Part shown: in pieces, positions 22,331-34,275 of the stretch
How the letters are laid out: each line of letters opens with the position of its first letter
Position numbering within the stretch: the first letter of the stretch is position 1
Assembly: GCA_016648135.1 (NCBI GenBank)
Contig: JADDOH010000152.1
Span: 1 to 64,000 of the forward strand
Direction of reading: 5' to 3'
DNA from: Agrypnia vestita
Taxonomy: Eukaryota; Arthropoda; Insecta; Trichoptera; Phryganeidae
Length of the DNA: 64,000 nt
Translations under genes and position numbers: made by a program
Notes under the pieces: model-generated
Seen by the model: the letters and a program-made list of their open reading frames with translations, nothing else
The model's database searches: none
Told to the model about the DNA's origin: nothing

Positions 22331-23484
22331 TAATAATAAAAATAAAATAAAAGTTACAGACACATGTCAATTGAGAGCGAGAACGATATCTAAGCGGGAA
22401 AGACAAACTTATGTGATGGCTTCACATTACAAAGTAATGCAACAACGAACTTGACGTACGTATTATGTTATGTACACCACGTGCAGTATTACTATAATAA
22501 TTTAATGTAAATACAACACATTGATAATTTTTTTTTCGCCTATTAATTTCATTGATGAAGGGCATTGACATTATTATTATTAAGCAGTGATAAATATTAT
22601 TTCATTCCCTATCCACAAAATTTTAAAACGTTAAATTAAATTATATACATATTGCAATAATACAAAAAATTATGCTCGCAACATTTTTGTCAGTGGCCGA
22701 CTCTATAGTGCCATGAGTACTATGAGAACAAACGGTAACTACACGTTTCCCAACTATCAATAAGATGCAATGATAACAAATTCGATTTTCCACAAACAAA
22801 AAGGATGATTCTGCATTATGAACAAGACCAATAATAAGACCATAAAATGTTCCCCTTTTATAGTAGTTACCGAACGAAGCAACTTGTTTGTTGTCATTTT
22901 TACATGCTTTTACATAGCTTCACTTGTTTGTTTGTTTGTTTTCTAAGTGAATAATCGAAATATCAACAACTTACCTAGATAAAGCTTCGAAACTTTCAGC
23001 GTTTGCTCAGTTGTTTCCATGATTTATTTGAAATATTGAGGAATATAATTTAATATTTTTAACAGTGAAAAGAAAAATAAAAATCCGAACAATAATATTT
23101 TGACGTTTTTAGTCAACTCAAGGATTATTCATAGAAAAATATTTAATTCCATTTTTGCGAAATGTTTCTCACCAATTGCTTAAATTCTAATAATCCAGAA
23201 AACTCTTAAGTTTCTAATTTATTTATTGTTAAAATTAATCTTAAAATCCAAAAAAAATTTTAAAAGCGGGTCCACAAAACAATTTTTTGATTTGCTTGTT
23301 TTTATTATAAGAACATTTAGGTATATTAACATATATTTAAAAATAATGAATACAAATAAAAAAATTTTTTTTTTCATTCTGTCTCTTTATTCTGTATTCT
23401 GTAATAGTTTCGTTGGGGTTTGATAATAATTTATACGTACATGTACCTTGTGTTATTCTTTAATTATTGAAAAAAATTAATATG
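22331..23484. other. AT-rich non-coding DNA
   Basis: No recognisable gene or repeat beyond homopolymer runs. Confidence 0.5.
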
Positions 23485-24235
23485 CTCGTAGATAGCAGGA
23501 TGTATGATCTGCAAAGGAAGTGATCTTATTATGAATATTGAGAAATCAAAGGTGATAGTATTCAAAAAGCAGGAAAGTTAAACAATGTGCAAATGCTAGT
23601 AGATAATTAATGTTTGAAACAAGTACATGAGTTTATGCAATTTGGGTAGTATGTTCTAGTGAAAAGGAAAGGTTGAGAAAAATATTTAAAAGAGGGTGAT
23701 TGCGGGAAATAAAGTAAACGGTGCTTCGAATGCAATAATTTATATGAAGAACATGTCAACCTAGGCAAGACTAGTGGTACACAATGGTGTCCTGGGACAA
23801 CCACTGATATATAGAAATGAAACCTGGAGTTGACAAAAGCGCTAGGAAAGTAGACTGAATGCAATGGAAATGAGATTACTTAGACTTTGTGTGTGGTAAA
23901 TCCATTTATGATAGATATGATAGAGTGAAGGGTAAAAAAATAAGGAAAGGACGTAAAGCTGGTCTAAACATAGTGACTAGAATTAAAAAAGGGTCACTCA
24001 GGTGATTTGATAATTATTAGCGAACGAATGAAGAAATAGTTGTAAGAAAGACATATAACGCAAATGTTGACAACACCAGAAAGAGAGGGCGACCACGGAA
24101 GACAAAGCACTATTAACCAGATACTGGAAGAGGATCCTCAGCAATCGTCGTGCATGCGAAGATTTATGAATATGGATGAAGCAAGAGTAGTGTGTCAGGA
24201 CAGAAAAGTTTAGCACTATCCTTTCTGCCTACGTT
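23485..24235 (+). pseudogene. LINE C-terminal relic
   Basis: Broken frames read EKSKVIVFKKQES (just after where the palm motif would be), KPGVDKSARKVD, IYDRYDRVKGKKIRKG, then TRKRGRPRKTKHYINQ-like sequence and CMRRFMNMDEARVVCQDRK. This matches the tail of an RTE-like insect LINE and the relic at 13850. The shared end GCACTATCCTTTCTGCCTAC follows the stop. Many stops and frameshifts; old. Confidence 0.6.
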
Positions 24236-24893
24236 AGTAAATTAGCACGTAATAAATGTATCACATACCCATAAAAAAACTAATAAGTTTTCCAACTGCG
24301 TGATATAAATAACAACTCAAGATTTGTCATATAAAAATTGTCTGTACGCTTATTGCTGTATTCAATTTCACAGTTGATTTCCCGACCCTGATACATTTTC
24401 CAGAAGACGAAGCCAGTAATCACATCGAAACTCATTCAAGAGGAAAGCTATATCATATCAATAAGACATAACATTAAACGTCAAGCAAAGAAGATAATGT
24501 TCAATCATTACTGTTTTTGTAGAATACGGATATCAGCAAGAGCGAGGGAGATGATTGCAGTTTCGAAATCATAAATGTTTTTTGATCGCATATTTGAAAC
24601 ACAAACAGTTTGATAAACGAGTTATTCAATAAAAAATAACGTTTTATTTTTCTGGATCATTTTATTGTAGGTATAACGCATTTTTATTTTGTGCTACAAA
24701 ATATATTTGATTAACTTACTGGCTAGTAAAATTTGAAATGCTGCCGTAATTTGGAAATGATGTTTTATAATATTAAAATATAATGTACACAATTAATTTT
24801 GCATTCAACAGCATGAGTTTTGTATTTAAAAAAAAAAACAATTTTAGGAAAAATTGTAATTTTTATCAGGGTATTGAAAACTGAACCTAAATA
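24236..24893. other. AT-rich non-coding DNA
   Basis: No recognisable feature up to the mariner TIR. Confidence 0.5.
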
Positions 24894-25763
24894 TTAGGTC
24901 CTTACATATGAAATTGGCGTTTAGTATGGGAGGAACATAAAGCCGATTTTTTTTTATTATAATATATTTATTTAATCAAAGTATGTACCATTGCTATCTA
25001 TGCACTTTTGCCATCTCATAGGTAGTTCATCGATCCCTTTACTTGGGGCATGGTTTGGCTGGTTCGGCAGGGTTCAGCCATTGCGATGAGCGCTTCCGAT
25101 TATCGTACAGGATCCACTTTTCATCACAGGTAATGATTCGATTTAAAATCCCTTCATTATTGTGCCGGTTGAGTAATGCAACGCAGCAGTCAACGCGCGT
25201 TTGTTGATTTGCTTCACTCAATTCGTGAGGTACCCACCTTTCAAGCTTTTTCACCTTACCGATTTGCTTCAAGTGGATTAAAACAGTTTTATCACTAACA
25301 CCGCAGCCTGCAGCTAACTCGGATGTGGTTTGCGATGGATCCGCTTCCATAATAGCCTTCAATTCTTCATTATCAACTTTGGTCTCCGGCCGTCCACGGG
25401 GCTTGTTCTGCAGGTCGAAATTTCCAGAACGAAAACGTTGGAACCAAAAACGCACTGTGTTTTCTTTTGCGGCACCGTCGCCATACACATCACTAATCCT
25501 TCGAGCCGTTTCTGCAGCACTGGTGCCACGGTGGAACTCGTACTCGTAAATAACGCGATATTTCAAGTTTTTCATTTTGTAAACTGAGTGACGCAAAGAA
25601 AAAAACAATTGAGGAAAAAACAAATGAATTATAATTTTCAAAACACAAATGCATGAGTAAATAGCTGTATAAATTTGGATTTGGAATTCCTAACCAAAGA
25701 GAAGATATTTGAGATTAAATTTGCCAGTACGGCAAAACGCCAATTTCATATGTAAGGACCTAA
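24894..25763 (-). mobile_element. mariner family M1, copy 1 (internally deleted)
   Basis: The ends are perfect inverted repeats of 29 bases, TTAGGTCCTTACATATGAAA plus TTGGCGTTT (24894-24922 and 25735-25763), flanked by the TA duplication (24892-24893 and 25764-25765). At 870 bases it is shorter than the ~1.3 kb usual for mariner. The N-terminal half of the transposase is present and then jumps to the last ~20 codons, so the middle was deleted. The second copy, at 43580, has the complementary gap. Confidence 0.95.
25039..25575 (-). pseudogene. mariner transposase, N-terminal half
   Basis: Read from the ATG giving MKNLKYRVIYEYEFHRG. It contains the first helix-turn-helix (TSAAETARRI ... NTVRFWFQRFRSGNFDL), the linker GRPETKVDNEEL, the second helix-turn-helix (TTSELAAGCGVSDKTVLIHL), WVPHELSE, and ITCDEKWILYDN with the first catalytic Asp. 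After AKPCPK the frame meets a stop; the sequence then continues, out of frame, as the C-terminal end (GIDELPMRWQKC, 24975-25038). The second and third catalytic Asp are missing, so it cannot be active. It might still bind its TIRs and dimerise. Confidence 0.9.
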
Positions 25764-25879
25764 TATTAGAATTTCATGTTAAATTGTATGTATATTTAAT
25801 TTGCACACCATGTGTCATATGTGAGTCGTATTTTTACTAACATTGGATATTATAGGTCTGTAGTTATTGAGGTCTTCTG

Positions 25880-26740
25880 CATCTAGCGTAGTTTTTTTTT
25901 AAATTGGAGTCACTATTGCACTTTTCAGAACGTCAGGAACTTCTCCAGTGCCTGGCAACATGTTGTAAAGTTTACAAAGAAAAGGTGCTAGTTCTTGTAT
26001 GCAGGATTTGAAAAGCCAAGTTGGTATGGGGTCCAGGGTACAATGCTTGGTTGGAGAGATTTTCGTAATACGTATAATTTCTGCAACATTCATGTCTGAC
26101 AGAGTGTCAAAATTTGACACTCTGTCAGACACGAATGTTGCCGAAATATAGTGTCACATGGTACGAATGATGATTCTGTACTTGATAATGTTAATAGCCT
26201 AATTTTGTTTATCTTATCTTCGAAGAAGACTGACATTTTGCTTGGGGTGATATTTATAGATGGCGTTTTGTATGCTTGCGGTTTTCCTAAAACGGTGCTC
26301 AGTGAATTCCACATTTGTTGAGGGTTTCCACTCTCAGCAGCAATTTTTGTGGTCCAGTAAGTTCTCTTTTTGAATTTCCTTCCTTCCTCTCGATATTCCA
26401 TTTGTGCAGCAATCCATTGTAATCTTTGAGCTTTGGGATGAGGTTGCTTGTATGCTCGTTCTAGTTAACGCATTTTTCTTATTCTTTGTTCTGCATACTT
26501 CGTCGAACCATTGATCGGAAATTCGCAAACGGCGTTTTTTAGTGATCTCCGGAGCATGCTTATTTAAAAGTTGCGATAAAACTAGATTATATAAGTTAAT
26601 AAGTTCATGAGGGGATGCATTCTGTGATAGTTTGTAGTTTTTGAACTCGGATATAAATTTTTCGAGGTCGATTTTTTTCCAGTTTCTAGATTTGACTGTG
26701 TGATATTGTGGTGGTTGTCGGTTTGTATTTAATGATAATA
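25880..26740 (-). pseudogene. Jockey/CR1-like LINE relic (linker and RT start)
   Basis: In broken minus frames it reads NWKKIDLEKFISEFKNYKLS, LLNKHAPEITKKRRLRISDQ, WFDEVCRTK, then YREEGRKFKKRTYWTTKIAA and MWNSLSTVLGK, and after a palindromic interruption ISPTKHCTLDPIPTWLFKSC and VPDVLKSAIVTPI. That is the order between the endonuclease and the first reverse transcriptase blocks in Jockey/CR1 elements. The catalytic palm and endonuclease are absent. It is interrupted at 26084-26140 by an inverted duplication. Confidence 0.75.
26084..26140. repeat. near-perfect palindrome in a LINE, 28-bp arms
   Basis: The left arm 26084-26111 and right arm 26113-26140 are reverse complements with one mismatch and a single base (A26112) between them. 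One arm is ordinary LINE coding sequence (SDMNVAE); the other is its inverted copy, so the structure arose by inverted duplication in place. Confidence 0.9.
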
Positions 26741-27894
26741 AATTATTGGAAATTTTTTATGATGGAGCTGGTGGTTACAATTATTCTAAGAGTTTTCTAA
26801 GTAGTTTCGGTAATTTTTACACGTATCGTTTGTATGCATCAGTTTTAAATTACCAAATTGAACATTGGTTAACTGGTTAAATTAAACATCCCAAATTTAT
26901 TAAATCAAAGAAACATAAGAAACAATTATTGCGATGAGAAACCTAACTAAACATTAGTACTCGGGGAGTGTACCGCAGAGAAAACAAATGTAGAATAATA
27001 AGTGTGAATAACTAACCCATCAATAGATGGAGAGGATCTTATGTTCTGACAATCATTAATAACATTCTTTCCTTCTGTTTACTGTCTTAAAATTGTTTGC
27101 TCGCCAATCTACCATAAATGGTGTTTCTGTACAAATTCTTGTTTTAAATAAAATAAGAGTGGAAAGTATTTAATTATAATAACAACAGTCAAAAACGAAC
27201 TCACGCATAGAAAGTTAGTAATCCACCGTTAAACCCTTTGAAGCAAAACGTGAAAGTGTAAAAAAAACCTTGGAGTAATGAGATTTCTTCGACATACGTA
27301 TGGGAATCATCTGCAATCTCTGGGGTCTTAATAAGGCTTTAAAACCCATAAATAGTTTACACAGACCCCGGATTGACAGGTGGAGGGTTGGGAAATTTAT
27401 TACCCCTCCGGGCCCAGGGTAGACTCACAATCTAGATCTACTGAAAACAAACATGATTGGGAATTCATTCCAACTCCTCGCATTCACTGTGTTCGCATAC
27501 ACTCACCATATAAGGTTTTTGTCACAGTGAGAGCAAGGGGTGGAACATAGTTTTATGAAAATGGTATTTTCGAATATCATTTGATATAAATGGATTGAGC
27601 GAATAATTAGTTTGCAAAATATGCATTTTCAAAGCTGGATGTAATTAAGAAAAACAGATTCATTAACTTAACCACAAAAATACGTCAAATCAAGTCTCTT
27701 ATTTTTTTACAAATATCTATATAAGGAGCGGAAACATGAATAAGAATTGAGAAGAGGAAACTTGATGAATTTGTGCCATTTCATAGACTTCTGTATCTAT
27801 TGTTAAGTAACTTTAAATTAGGGTAAATCTTTGATCTTCTTTCTATAATTCAATACCTAATAATTCTTCTTCTTCTTCTTACTACTTACAACCA
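26741..27894. other. AT-rich non-coding DNA
   Basis: No recognisable gene. 27360-27425 has modest GC (ACCCCTCCGGGCCCAGGGTA) without known homology. A TTC/CTT run at 27868-27882 is a microsatellite. Confidence 0.45.
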
Positions 27895-28142
27895 TTTTCT
27901 TCTCTTTTTATTTTACACAATCTATATGATGTACTTGATTTTTTTTATCAGCAATTTATACGAATCTAAATTTTACACAAATCTATTATGTGCACTTGAA
28001 TCTTTAACAGCAATCTAAATTTACAAAATTCTATTATATGTACTTGTACCTTTTAACTGTATATCTGTCTTATATTATTTTTTTTTAATTTATATTCTGT
28101 ATATTTGTAAAAGCCCATAAGGGCGTTAAATAAATAAATACA
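27895..28142 (+). repeat. LINE 3' UTR with (TAAA)n tail
   Basis: Contains irregular repeats of TTTACACAAATCTATTATGTG, then GTAAAAGCCCATAAGGGCGT and TAAATAAATAAATA. The hairpin-like CCCATAAGGGCG before a TAAA tail is typical of insect Jockey/CR1-like 3' ends. No coding sequence is attached. Confidence 0.5.
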
Positions 28143-28560
28143 CTAGCATACAACCAAAGCATTAAAATATTTTATTGTATTCTTCTCAATTACCTTAAAG
28201 CAAAAGATTTCACAACTTATCGAATAAACAGTACGGTTTTCAAAACCCAGAAAAACCTAAAAATGTTAGAAGACCGATAAAAATATTATTCACTAAAAAA
28301 ATATAATGTTTTGGAAAGAAAATGTGTAGGTATCGATTTTAGAAGTCATTGTAGCACTAACCATGTAAAGTGCAATAATATAATATAAATTTGAAGATTG
28401 TACCAACATTTTTTCAATAAAATGCATCATCGGATTCGTAATGAAAGTATTTGGGTTTCGTTTATTAAATTTTGTATTATTTATTGATTTGGCATTGAAT
28501 TTTGTGAAATAACGTGATTGACTTACAAATATATATAAAACACTTGTATAAGATCACTTT

Positions 28561-28709
28561 TGAGTTTATTTTATACATGACTAGTTTTAAAACTACAGAT
28601 GTTCTCATCAACACGTGAGAATATAAACTTATTTATATTCTATATATATTCTCACCTGTAGATGATAACATCTGTAGTTCTCGAAACTAATCATGTATAA
28701 CTTAAATTC
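28561..28709. mobile_element. inverted-repeat element with hammerhead-like arms
   Basis: Arms of about 62 bases (28561-28622 and 28648-28709) are reverse complements at roughly 80%. Read outward from the loop, the left arm (minus strand) gives TTGATGA, GAAC-ATCTGTA-GTTT, AAAAC-TA-GTC; the right arm (plus strand) gives ATGATAACATCTGTAGTTCT and CGAAACTAATC. Both approximate the hammerhead order CTGANGA, stem II, GAAAC, short stem III, NTH. Neither arm has all core bases. Confidence 0.55.
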
Positions 28710-29514
28710 AAAAATGGTCTTATGGTGTTTTATTTACATTTTGTATTTACAATTAGTCCACTCTTAGAAAGGTTTCTAGTATACCATTTCAAATTGCCTA
28801 TTTTACACGAATTATTTACAACTCTTAATATGAACCTCAACACTTCGGACAAAATGTTAATAATCACTGGTAAACGTAAAGCCAGGAGGCTTGAATTTCT
28901 ACTAATCAAGATTCACAGAATATTCTATGCATTGGAAAGTAGAAGCAGTTGACACAGAGATAATATAATCAATCAGAACACACAGAGGGTTTCATCATCC
29001 GGAATTGGTGAACTTTTAATTAAATCAACCCAAATTAATTGTGTAACCATGTCCTTTCTCCTTTCTTATAAACACATTTAGGATTAGTTATTAATTAAAG
29101 TTGAAAAATATCTATGATAATTGAGGGGTTCAATAACAAAACTGCCACTACCCGATTGACAAAATAGTAGTTAATATTTGATGAAATTAAATAAATAAGT
29201 CTAATTTATTGTAGTACAACAAGCTTAACAAAACACCCGGTAAGAAGAATCGGAACTGCGCGTTACTCGACAGTCAAGAAGGCCATTATTAGAAAACAAA
29301 ACACCAACAAAACGCCAACTTAAAAAAGATTCGTTCAATGGTATACATTGCTATATTCTAACAACTTTAAGAATGATTTTCTAGAAATAGTGGCTATTTC
29401 ACAATTTCTAATGTATGATATAATGTATGTAATGAATAATGTACTTAATAGGTCAATCTGCATGACGCACGCAGCTGGCGGAGAAAGTCATGTCGCCAGG
29501 TCTTGAGTGAAATG
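28710..29514. other. AT-rich non-coding DNA
   Basis: No recognisable feature; the 76-codon frame at 28722-28952 lacks any known motif. Confidence 0.45.
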
Positions 29515-30365
29515 GAAATTTTCTGTGTGTGATTTTTTGGGATATTCTGCCGTTTATATGTGACCTCTCTGACCGATGTTTAGGATCCCATTGCAGGGTC
29601 CATCATCAGGGCTAATGTGATGAGTATGTGTTGATGTGTAGGCGAAGTACTGGCTTGCAGTACTGTCAGCAGTATGTATGTCTTAATACAGTACTGTCGA
29701 AAGCAGGGTATGTATGTCTTAATATAGTGTGTGATGATAACGTGTTGGAGATAGATGTTGTCAAGAATTTTTGTGTAATTATGACACTGTTACATATACT
29801 GCCAGATAATTATCTGTGCGAAATCGTCGACTCAATTGATTCCGCAGCACCGGATACTACGAGGTTTTTAATTTAAGACCGTCCCCCCTATTAATATTCA
29901 CCGGGTGTTTATATATTTCGAGTGCCTCCTTGATCAAGCGTAGGCGTATGACTCTTGGGCTTTCACAAGATTTTCGACCCAAATGTTAAATAGTGGCCCG
30001 TATTTAGAAAGTTTTCAGCCAATGCCGATTTTCCTGGATGGCCGAGATTGCATGCTCTTTTATGCTCGTCAACTCGTTTATCCCACGTACACCTTGTCGC
30101 AATTTTGACAGTCGAGCCTATAAACACCGTCGGTCTCAAAGGGATCCCGATCCTTCACTGGTCTTAGAAGGTCCTTAACCTTGGAGTTTGCGCTCAACAC
30201 TCTCTTAATCTTCCGTTTCTTGAGCGGTTTGGCAATCCTGTCAGTTTCATTATGAATATAAGGCAAGAAAGATTTCCCATAAGAGTCAAATCTGACCGTT
30301 CCGAGAAAAATATAATGAGTACTTAGTGACCTCGTGAAGTGCATAAAGCAAGTATTTTCAAGCAA
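29515..30365 (-). pseudogene. Penelope-like element, GIY-YIG C-terminus and 3' end
   Basis: The minus frame from 30365 reads FLPYIHNETDRIAKPLKKRK, then VKDLLRPVKDRDPFETDGVY and RLDCQNCDKVYVG, that is the GVY...YVG signature of a GIY-YIG nuclease as carried by Penelope-like retroelements. A stop and frameshift follow at once; downstream frames keep DEHKRACNLGHPGKSALAE, LNTGHYLTFGSK and RLIKEALEIYKHPVNINR. The 3' non-coding part (29515-29880) ends in the hammerhead-like CTGATGA (29603-29609, minus) ... CCTAAACATCGG. The reverse transcriptase is missing. Confidence 0.8.
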
Positions 30366-32175
30366 TTATATTATTTTACATTTTTATTCATATCGTCCGC
30401 TGTATCATTTATTTCACTCGTCACTACAGCCAATGTTAATATGTAAATATCCTAAAACAAATTATGGAAGCGGAACATTATTCAAACACACAAAATTAAT
30501 ATATTTAAATATTTTAAGCCGTCCTAATTATAGTTCAATAATATAATAATTTTAAATAATACAACCAATTCGTATTCCTAACACTCGATTCACTTTTCCA
30601 TAATTTTATGGAGATGGTTTCACATTTTATCATCAGAATTCCTCAGTTGGTACACAATTTATCTCTTAAAAAAGATACAAAATCTTATTTGGATTCTATA
30701 CATAGGTACATGCGCGCCCTAGCGTAAGGGTGTTAGGCCTGTATGTATCAGATGCTTAAAGATGTACGCCGCTAGGCCCTTAACAGAAGACGTACCTTTT
30801 TGACTGAATCAGCTATAAATTTGCATTTACGTCTTGTACGTGCGTAAGCGCTCATTGAAGTTTTTTACGTCCATCACTTAGATTTGACGCGGAGGAATGC
30901 TTTTTTAGAAACTTTTTATCAAAATATCTGACAACGCGCCTCCGCCACTTGAAGCTTTCGTTCCGGAGGAGTTTTATTTTCTTTCTTAAATTAAATGAAG
31001 GAAATTTGTTTTTCGTTTTTATTGCGTAACATAATGCAAAATGATTTTTCAACGAGTTTTCATTCTCAATACGTCGTTAAATATATTTATATTGCCTGTA
31101 TAAATATCAAGTCATTATTAATATTATAAAATAATATATTACAATAAATTTGTTTAACTCAATCATTTTTATCACTGTTACGTGCTTGGGATGGTTAAAA
31201 TTCCAACTGAAATTTTTCGGACATGCCAAAATACTTATACTCCAATCCGAATATTCGAAACTCGAATATATTCGCCTGTTTTTAAGTATTCCTTATTCGA
31301 ATACTTTAAAAATAATTCGTTCATATTTATATTATAAAATTTTTAATATTTTTCCAAACGAAACTAAGGTTTACGAACCCTGAAAGTCATTTGCAAGGGT
31401 TTACAGTTTATACCGCTATGGGCTATATAATTGTCGGACGTCTTTTGCATTTACCTTTTTTTAAGTCATGCTTATCTTTATAGTTATATTACAATACACT
31501 TACGGTTGACTCAACGATAGATTCGACTTTTTCATAAATACTTGAGCCGACAAACAAGAAGTTGCATACAAAATAAAATAAAATTAAAACTTGCACTTGG
31601 GGTGTGAGATATGAAGTAATATATAGAATATAGAACATATCTAAAATTTTGTCAGTTATCGAGAGAATTTGCTGGTCTGTATCTAATTTTTTATTGTTTT
31701 TATATAATGTATATTTACAAAATTTAAATATATTATTTTTATATATATAATATATTATATATATATATATCATCTGTATCTAATTTTATTGTTTTAATAT
31801 AATATTTATTTACAAAATTGAAATATATTATTTTTTAATTTGTATTTCTAAATTTAATATTATTTTTCAATATATTTTGTCTTGTTTTTTTATAACATAT
31901 ATTTTTAAAAATTAAAATAAATGAATTCTCTACAATCATTATGTTTTTTTTTATTATTATATTTATATTTTGTATTTATCTGTATTTATCATACAAAGTT
32001 AATTATTCCTTTCTTAAAAATTTTGCCAATATATTCAAATATTCGAATATATTATCATTAATTATTCGATATTCGAGTGGTTAGAATCACGAATGTTTGG
32101 AAGCTCTAGTACAGACGTAGCAACATAAATAAATTTGAACAAGTCAAGCCTAAGCTCAATTTTCAACATCAAGCA
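30366..32175. other. AT-rich non-coding DNA with palindromic TTCGAA motifs
   Basis: Two clusters of ATATTCGAATATT-type words lie at 31245-31315 and 32035-32085, about 0.8 kb apart; they may be the inner ends of a non-autonomous DNA element. A weak hammerhead-like CTGATGA...GAAAC sits on the minus strand at 30617-30636 with a very short middle stem. The minus frame at 30852-31052 is unrecognised. Confidence 0.35.
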
Positions 32176-33078
32176 GGAAAAAACTAACCCATAAAAACCA
32201 AGTTATTATTTTACTCCCTTTCTTTGTAAATTAAATTAACCATCATTTAATTAGATAATTGATTGACTGAAAATGAAACATGTCTAGACAAATATCTATG
32301 TCAAAAATCTCTAAAAATATCTCTTTATCCATTTGAATTTTCTTTTCGTTTTATTTCCTCTTTCATTCCTTTTGGCGAATGAAAACCTTAACAATTAAAG
32401 ACGAATTAAAACATATAACATAACACTAAACTTACAGGAATTCAATATGTTTCTAAAATGTCAGATGTTTTGAGCTTTGATATGATACTTCATGCTTTGA
32501 AGATTGAATTCGAAAAACATTTATTTTGTCAGTCAATTTAATCAAGATTTTGATAGATTCAATTATCAGCAATATTGTACCTTATGAATTTCCAGCGTCA
32601 AATTATTTAAAATAGTCAGAATCAGATTTGAATAATGTAGAATTCTTTAAAACTAAGCAGAAATTTAAAAGAAATAAATTATTATTTGATTTCTTCCCAA
32701 AAAACCGAATTTTGCTGTCATCTGTGAACCAATTGTCATAAATTTTCGAAATTCGTAGTGATGTACCTATTATACCGGCGAAGTAATTCAAAATTTAAAT
32801 ATTCCGTGACGTCGTCAGGCCGTTGTTGGTAGTAATCAAACATTTGTATGGTTTCCAATTTTAAAAAACCATTAATATTTCTAAAATTCCAAAATTATAC
32901 TATAATTATTAATTTTTTTTAACAAAAATATGATAGATCATTTTTATCATCGCCATGATTCTGCTTGCAAAGTTTCAACTTGATTGGATCACGAGAAAGG
33001 GGTTAAAAATCGATCTAAAGTTTTTTCATCAATCAAACAAACAGACGCTACGAGTTAAAAGAAAGGAAGTAAAAATCC
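32176..33078 (-). repeat. interspersed repeat A, copy 1
   Basis: It matches the repeat at 45143-45766 in reverse orientation, sharing AAAACTTTAGATCGATTTTT, GAAACTTTGCAAGCAGA, and CTTGGTTTTTATGGGTTAGT. Near both ends is ACTCCCTTTCTTT or its complement. No coding capacity. This copy is about 280 bases longer than the other. Confidence 0.75.
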
Positions 33079-33104
33079 AAAAATCTAAATTTCGATAGCC
33101 AATA

Positions 33105-33280
33105 ATTTATTGGTCTACTTGGTCAAGGCATTATCCTATTGATCTAGATGGTCGAGGTATCGAGCCTCTTTACAGGAGACTTAATTTCAGGCATTTTTTA
33201 TTGTACAGGCGTTTATCTCAGTTTGAAAAATAGATATATTGATGTGACACGTATTCCGTACAAGCACTTTCTTTAAAAAT
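33105..33280 (+). mobile_element. tRNA-derived SINE, copy 5 (diverged)
   Basis: TTGGTCTACTTGGTCAAGGC, then CCTATTGATCTAGATGGTCG and a weak B box (GGTATCGAGCC), followed by the family body: ACAGGCGTTTATCTCAGTTT, ATTGATGTGACACGTATTCC. Confidence 0.6.
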
Positions 33281-33309
33281 ACATATATGTAACTATAGGT
33301 ACATAAAAA

Positions 33310-33690
33310 AAACAACGTCTGTCCGTTTGTCTGTTCTCTATACAAATCTACACCGTTTGACAGATCTGACTTAAATTTTGCATACTTATTCTTTAGGACC
33401 CAGCGAAATAAATATGTCGAAATCTCCTCTTCATTTACTCTATTCTCTCTTACCCCTCCCACCTCTGACAATAAAAATCTGTACTGTTTGACAATATCTG
33501 ACGCAAATTTTGCATATTTATTCTTGAAGACCGTGTGACTAAAATACGCACCTCCCTTTTCCCCAAAACTCCCCCCGATATATTCTCCATTTAATAGATT
33601 TGACCATAATTTTGCATACTTATTCTTTAGGACTCTGCACAAAACAATGGCACTGTTTTTCCCCACCCCTTTTATTCTAATCTCTTCCAC
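33310..33690 (+). mobile_element. Helitron-related fragment with ~120-bp repeats
   Basis: CGTCTGTCCGTTTGTCTGTT resembles the 5' end of the Helitrons at 57269 and 58908. Three diverged units follow, each with ATCTG-AC-GTTTGA, TTTTGCATA-TTATTCTTTAG and a pyrimidine-rich part. The 172-codon minus frame across it (repeating VLKNKYAKF) is a by-product of the repeat. Confidence 0.65.
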
Positions 33691-33781
33691 AGATTTATAA
33701 TGCAATGCACTTCAAATTAAACTGAGTACAATTAATTATAAATTGTATAATTATTCGTCAGATTGTCGATATTGATAAAAT

Positions 33782-34057
33782 ATGGGTCCCTTCGGACCTT
33801 ATTTAACCATCATAGTGGTCTGTCTGCTCAAACTCCGTCTATCCTTTGGTTTTTATGGTGAGTACATGACAAAGATGCTTTCATCCGAGAAAGATATTCA
33901 AACCTTCGAAGATGAGATCAGACTTACCACAGAGCTCGTAGACTTGAAGATCATAGCATCAATTTTTGCAAATCGCACCAAAGATCTTTTCCAAAACTTT
34001 GTGTTCAGACACCTGAATTATATTTCTTTGAGATCTCGTAACAGGATAGGGTTTTAA
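33782..34057 (+). CDS. hypothetical 91-aa ORF
   Basis: MGPFGPYLTIIVVCLLKLRL begins with a hydrophobic stretch that could be a signal or membrane segment, followed by a charged part (SSEKDIQTFEDEIRLTTELV). I do not recognise it. GGTGAGTAC inside (33858) would also suit a splice donor. It lies where the interior of an LTR element would start if the minus-strand LTR at 34276 were a 5' LTR, so it may be decayed element sequence. Confidence 0.2.
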   Translation: MGPFGPYLTIIVVCLLKLRLSFGFYGEYMTKMLSSEKDIQTFEDEIRLTTELVDLKIIASIFANRTKDLFQNFVFRHLNYISLRSRNRIGF

Positions 34058-34275
34058 GAGGTAGACTTGTTATCCTCACCCCCGAACACAAACCTGTTAG
34101 ATCAGGATTTTTCTGTTGTTTTTCTGTTCCCTGGCGCATTTTCTATCTGTTGTGACTTAGAAGCTAATCAATCCAGGATTTTCGAGCGTGGAGAAGTTGT
34201 TGATTTACTGTTTTTTAAAAACTTTACTTCCAGCAAGAGCATAATCCATCGAGATCTCTCCTAATACCATATTTT

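Noticed and set aside
29000..29040. further MITE X core (GGAATTGGTGAAC)
   Set aside because: The match stops after 13 bases and the AAGTGATCACTT palindrome is absent.
30617..30636. hammerhead-like CTGATGA...GAAAC on the minus strand
   Set aside because: Only 8 bases separate the boxes and they do not pair, so stem II cannot form.
33187..33705. 172-codon minus frame with repeated VLKNKYAKF
   Set aside because: It is the reverse strand of Helitron tandem units, whose spacing keeps the frame partly open.
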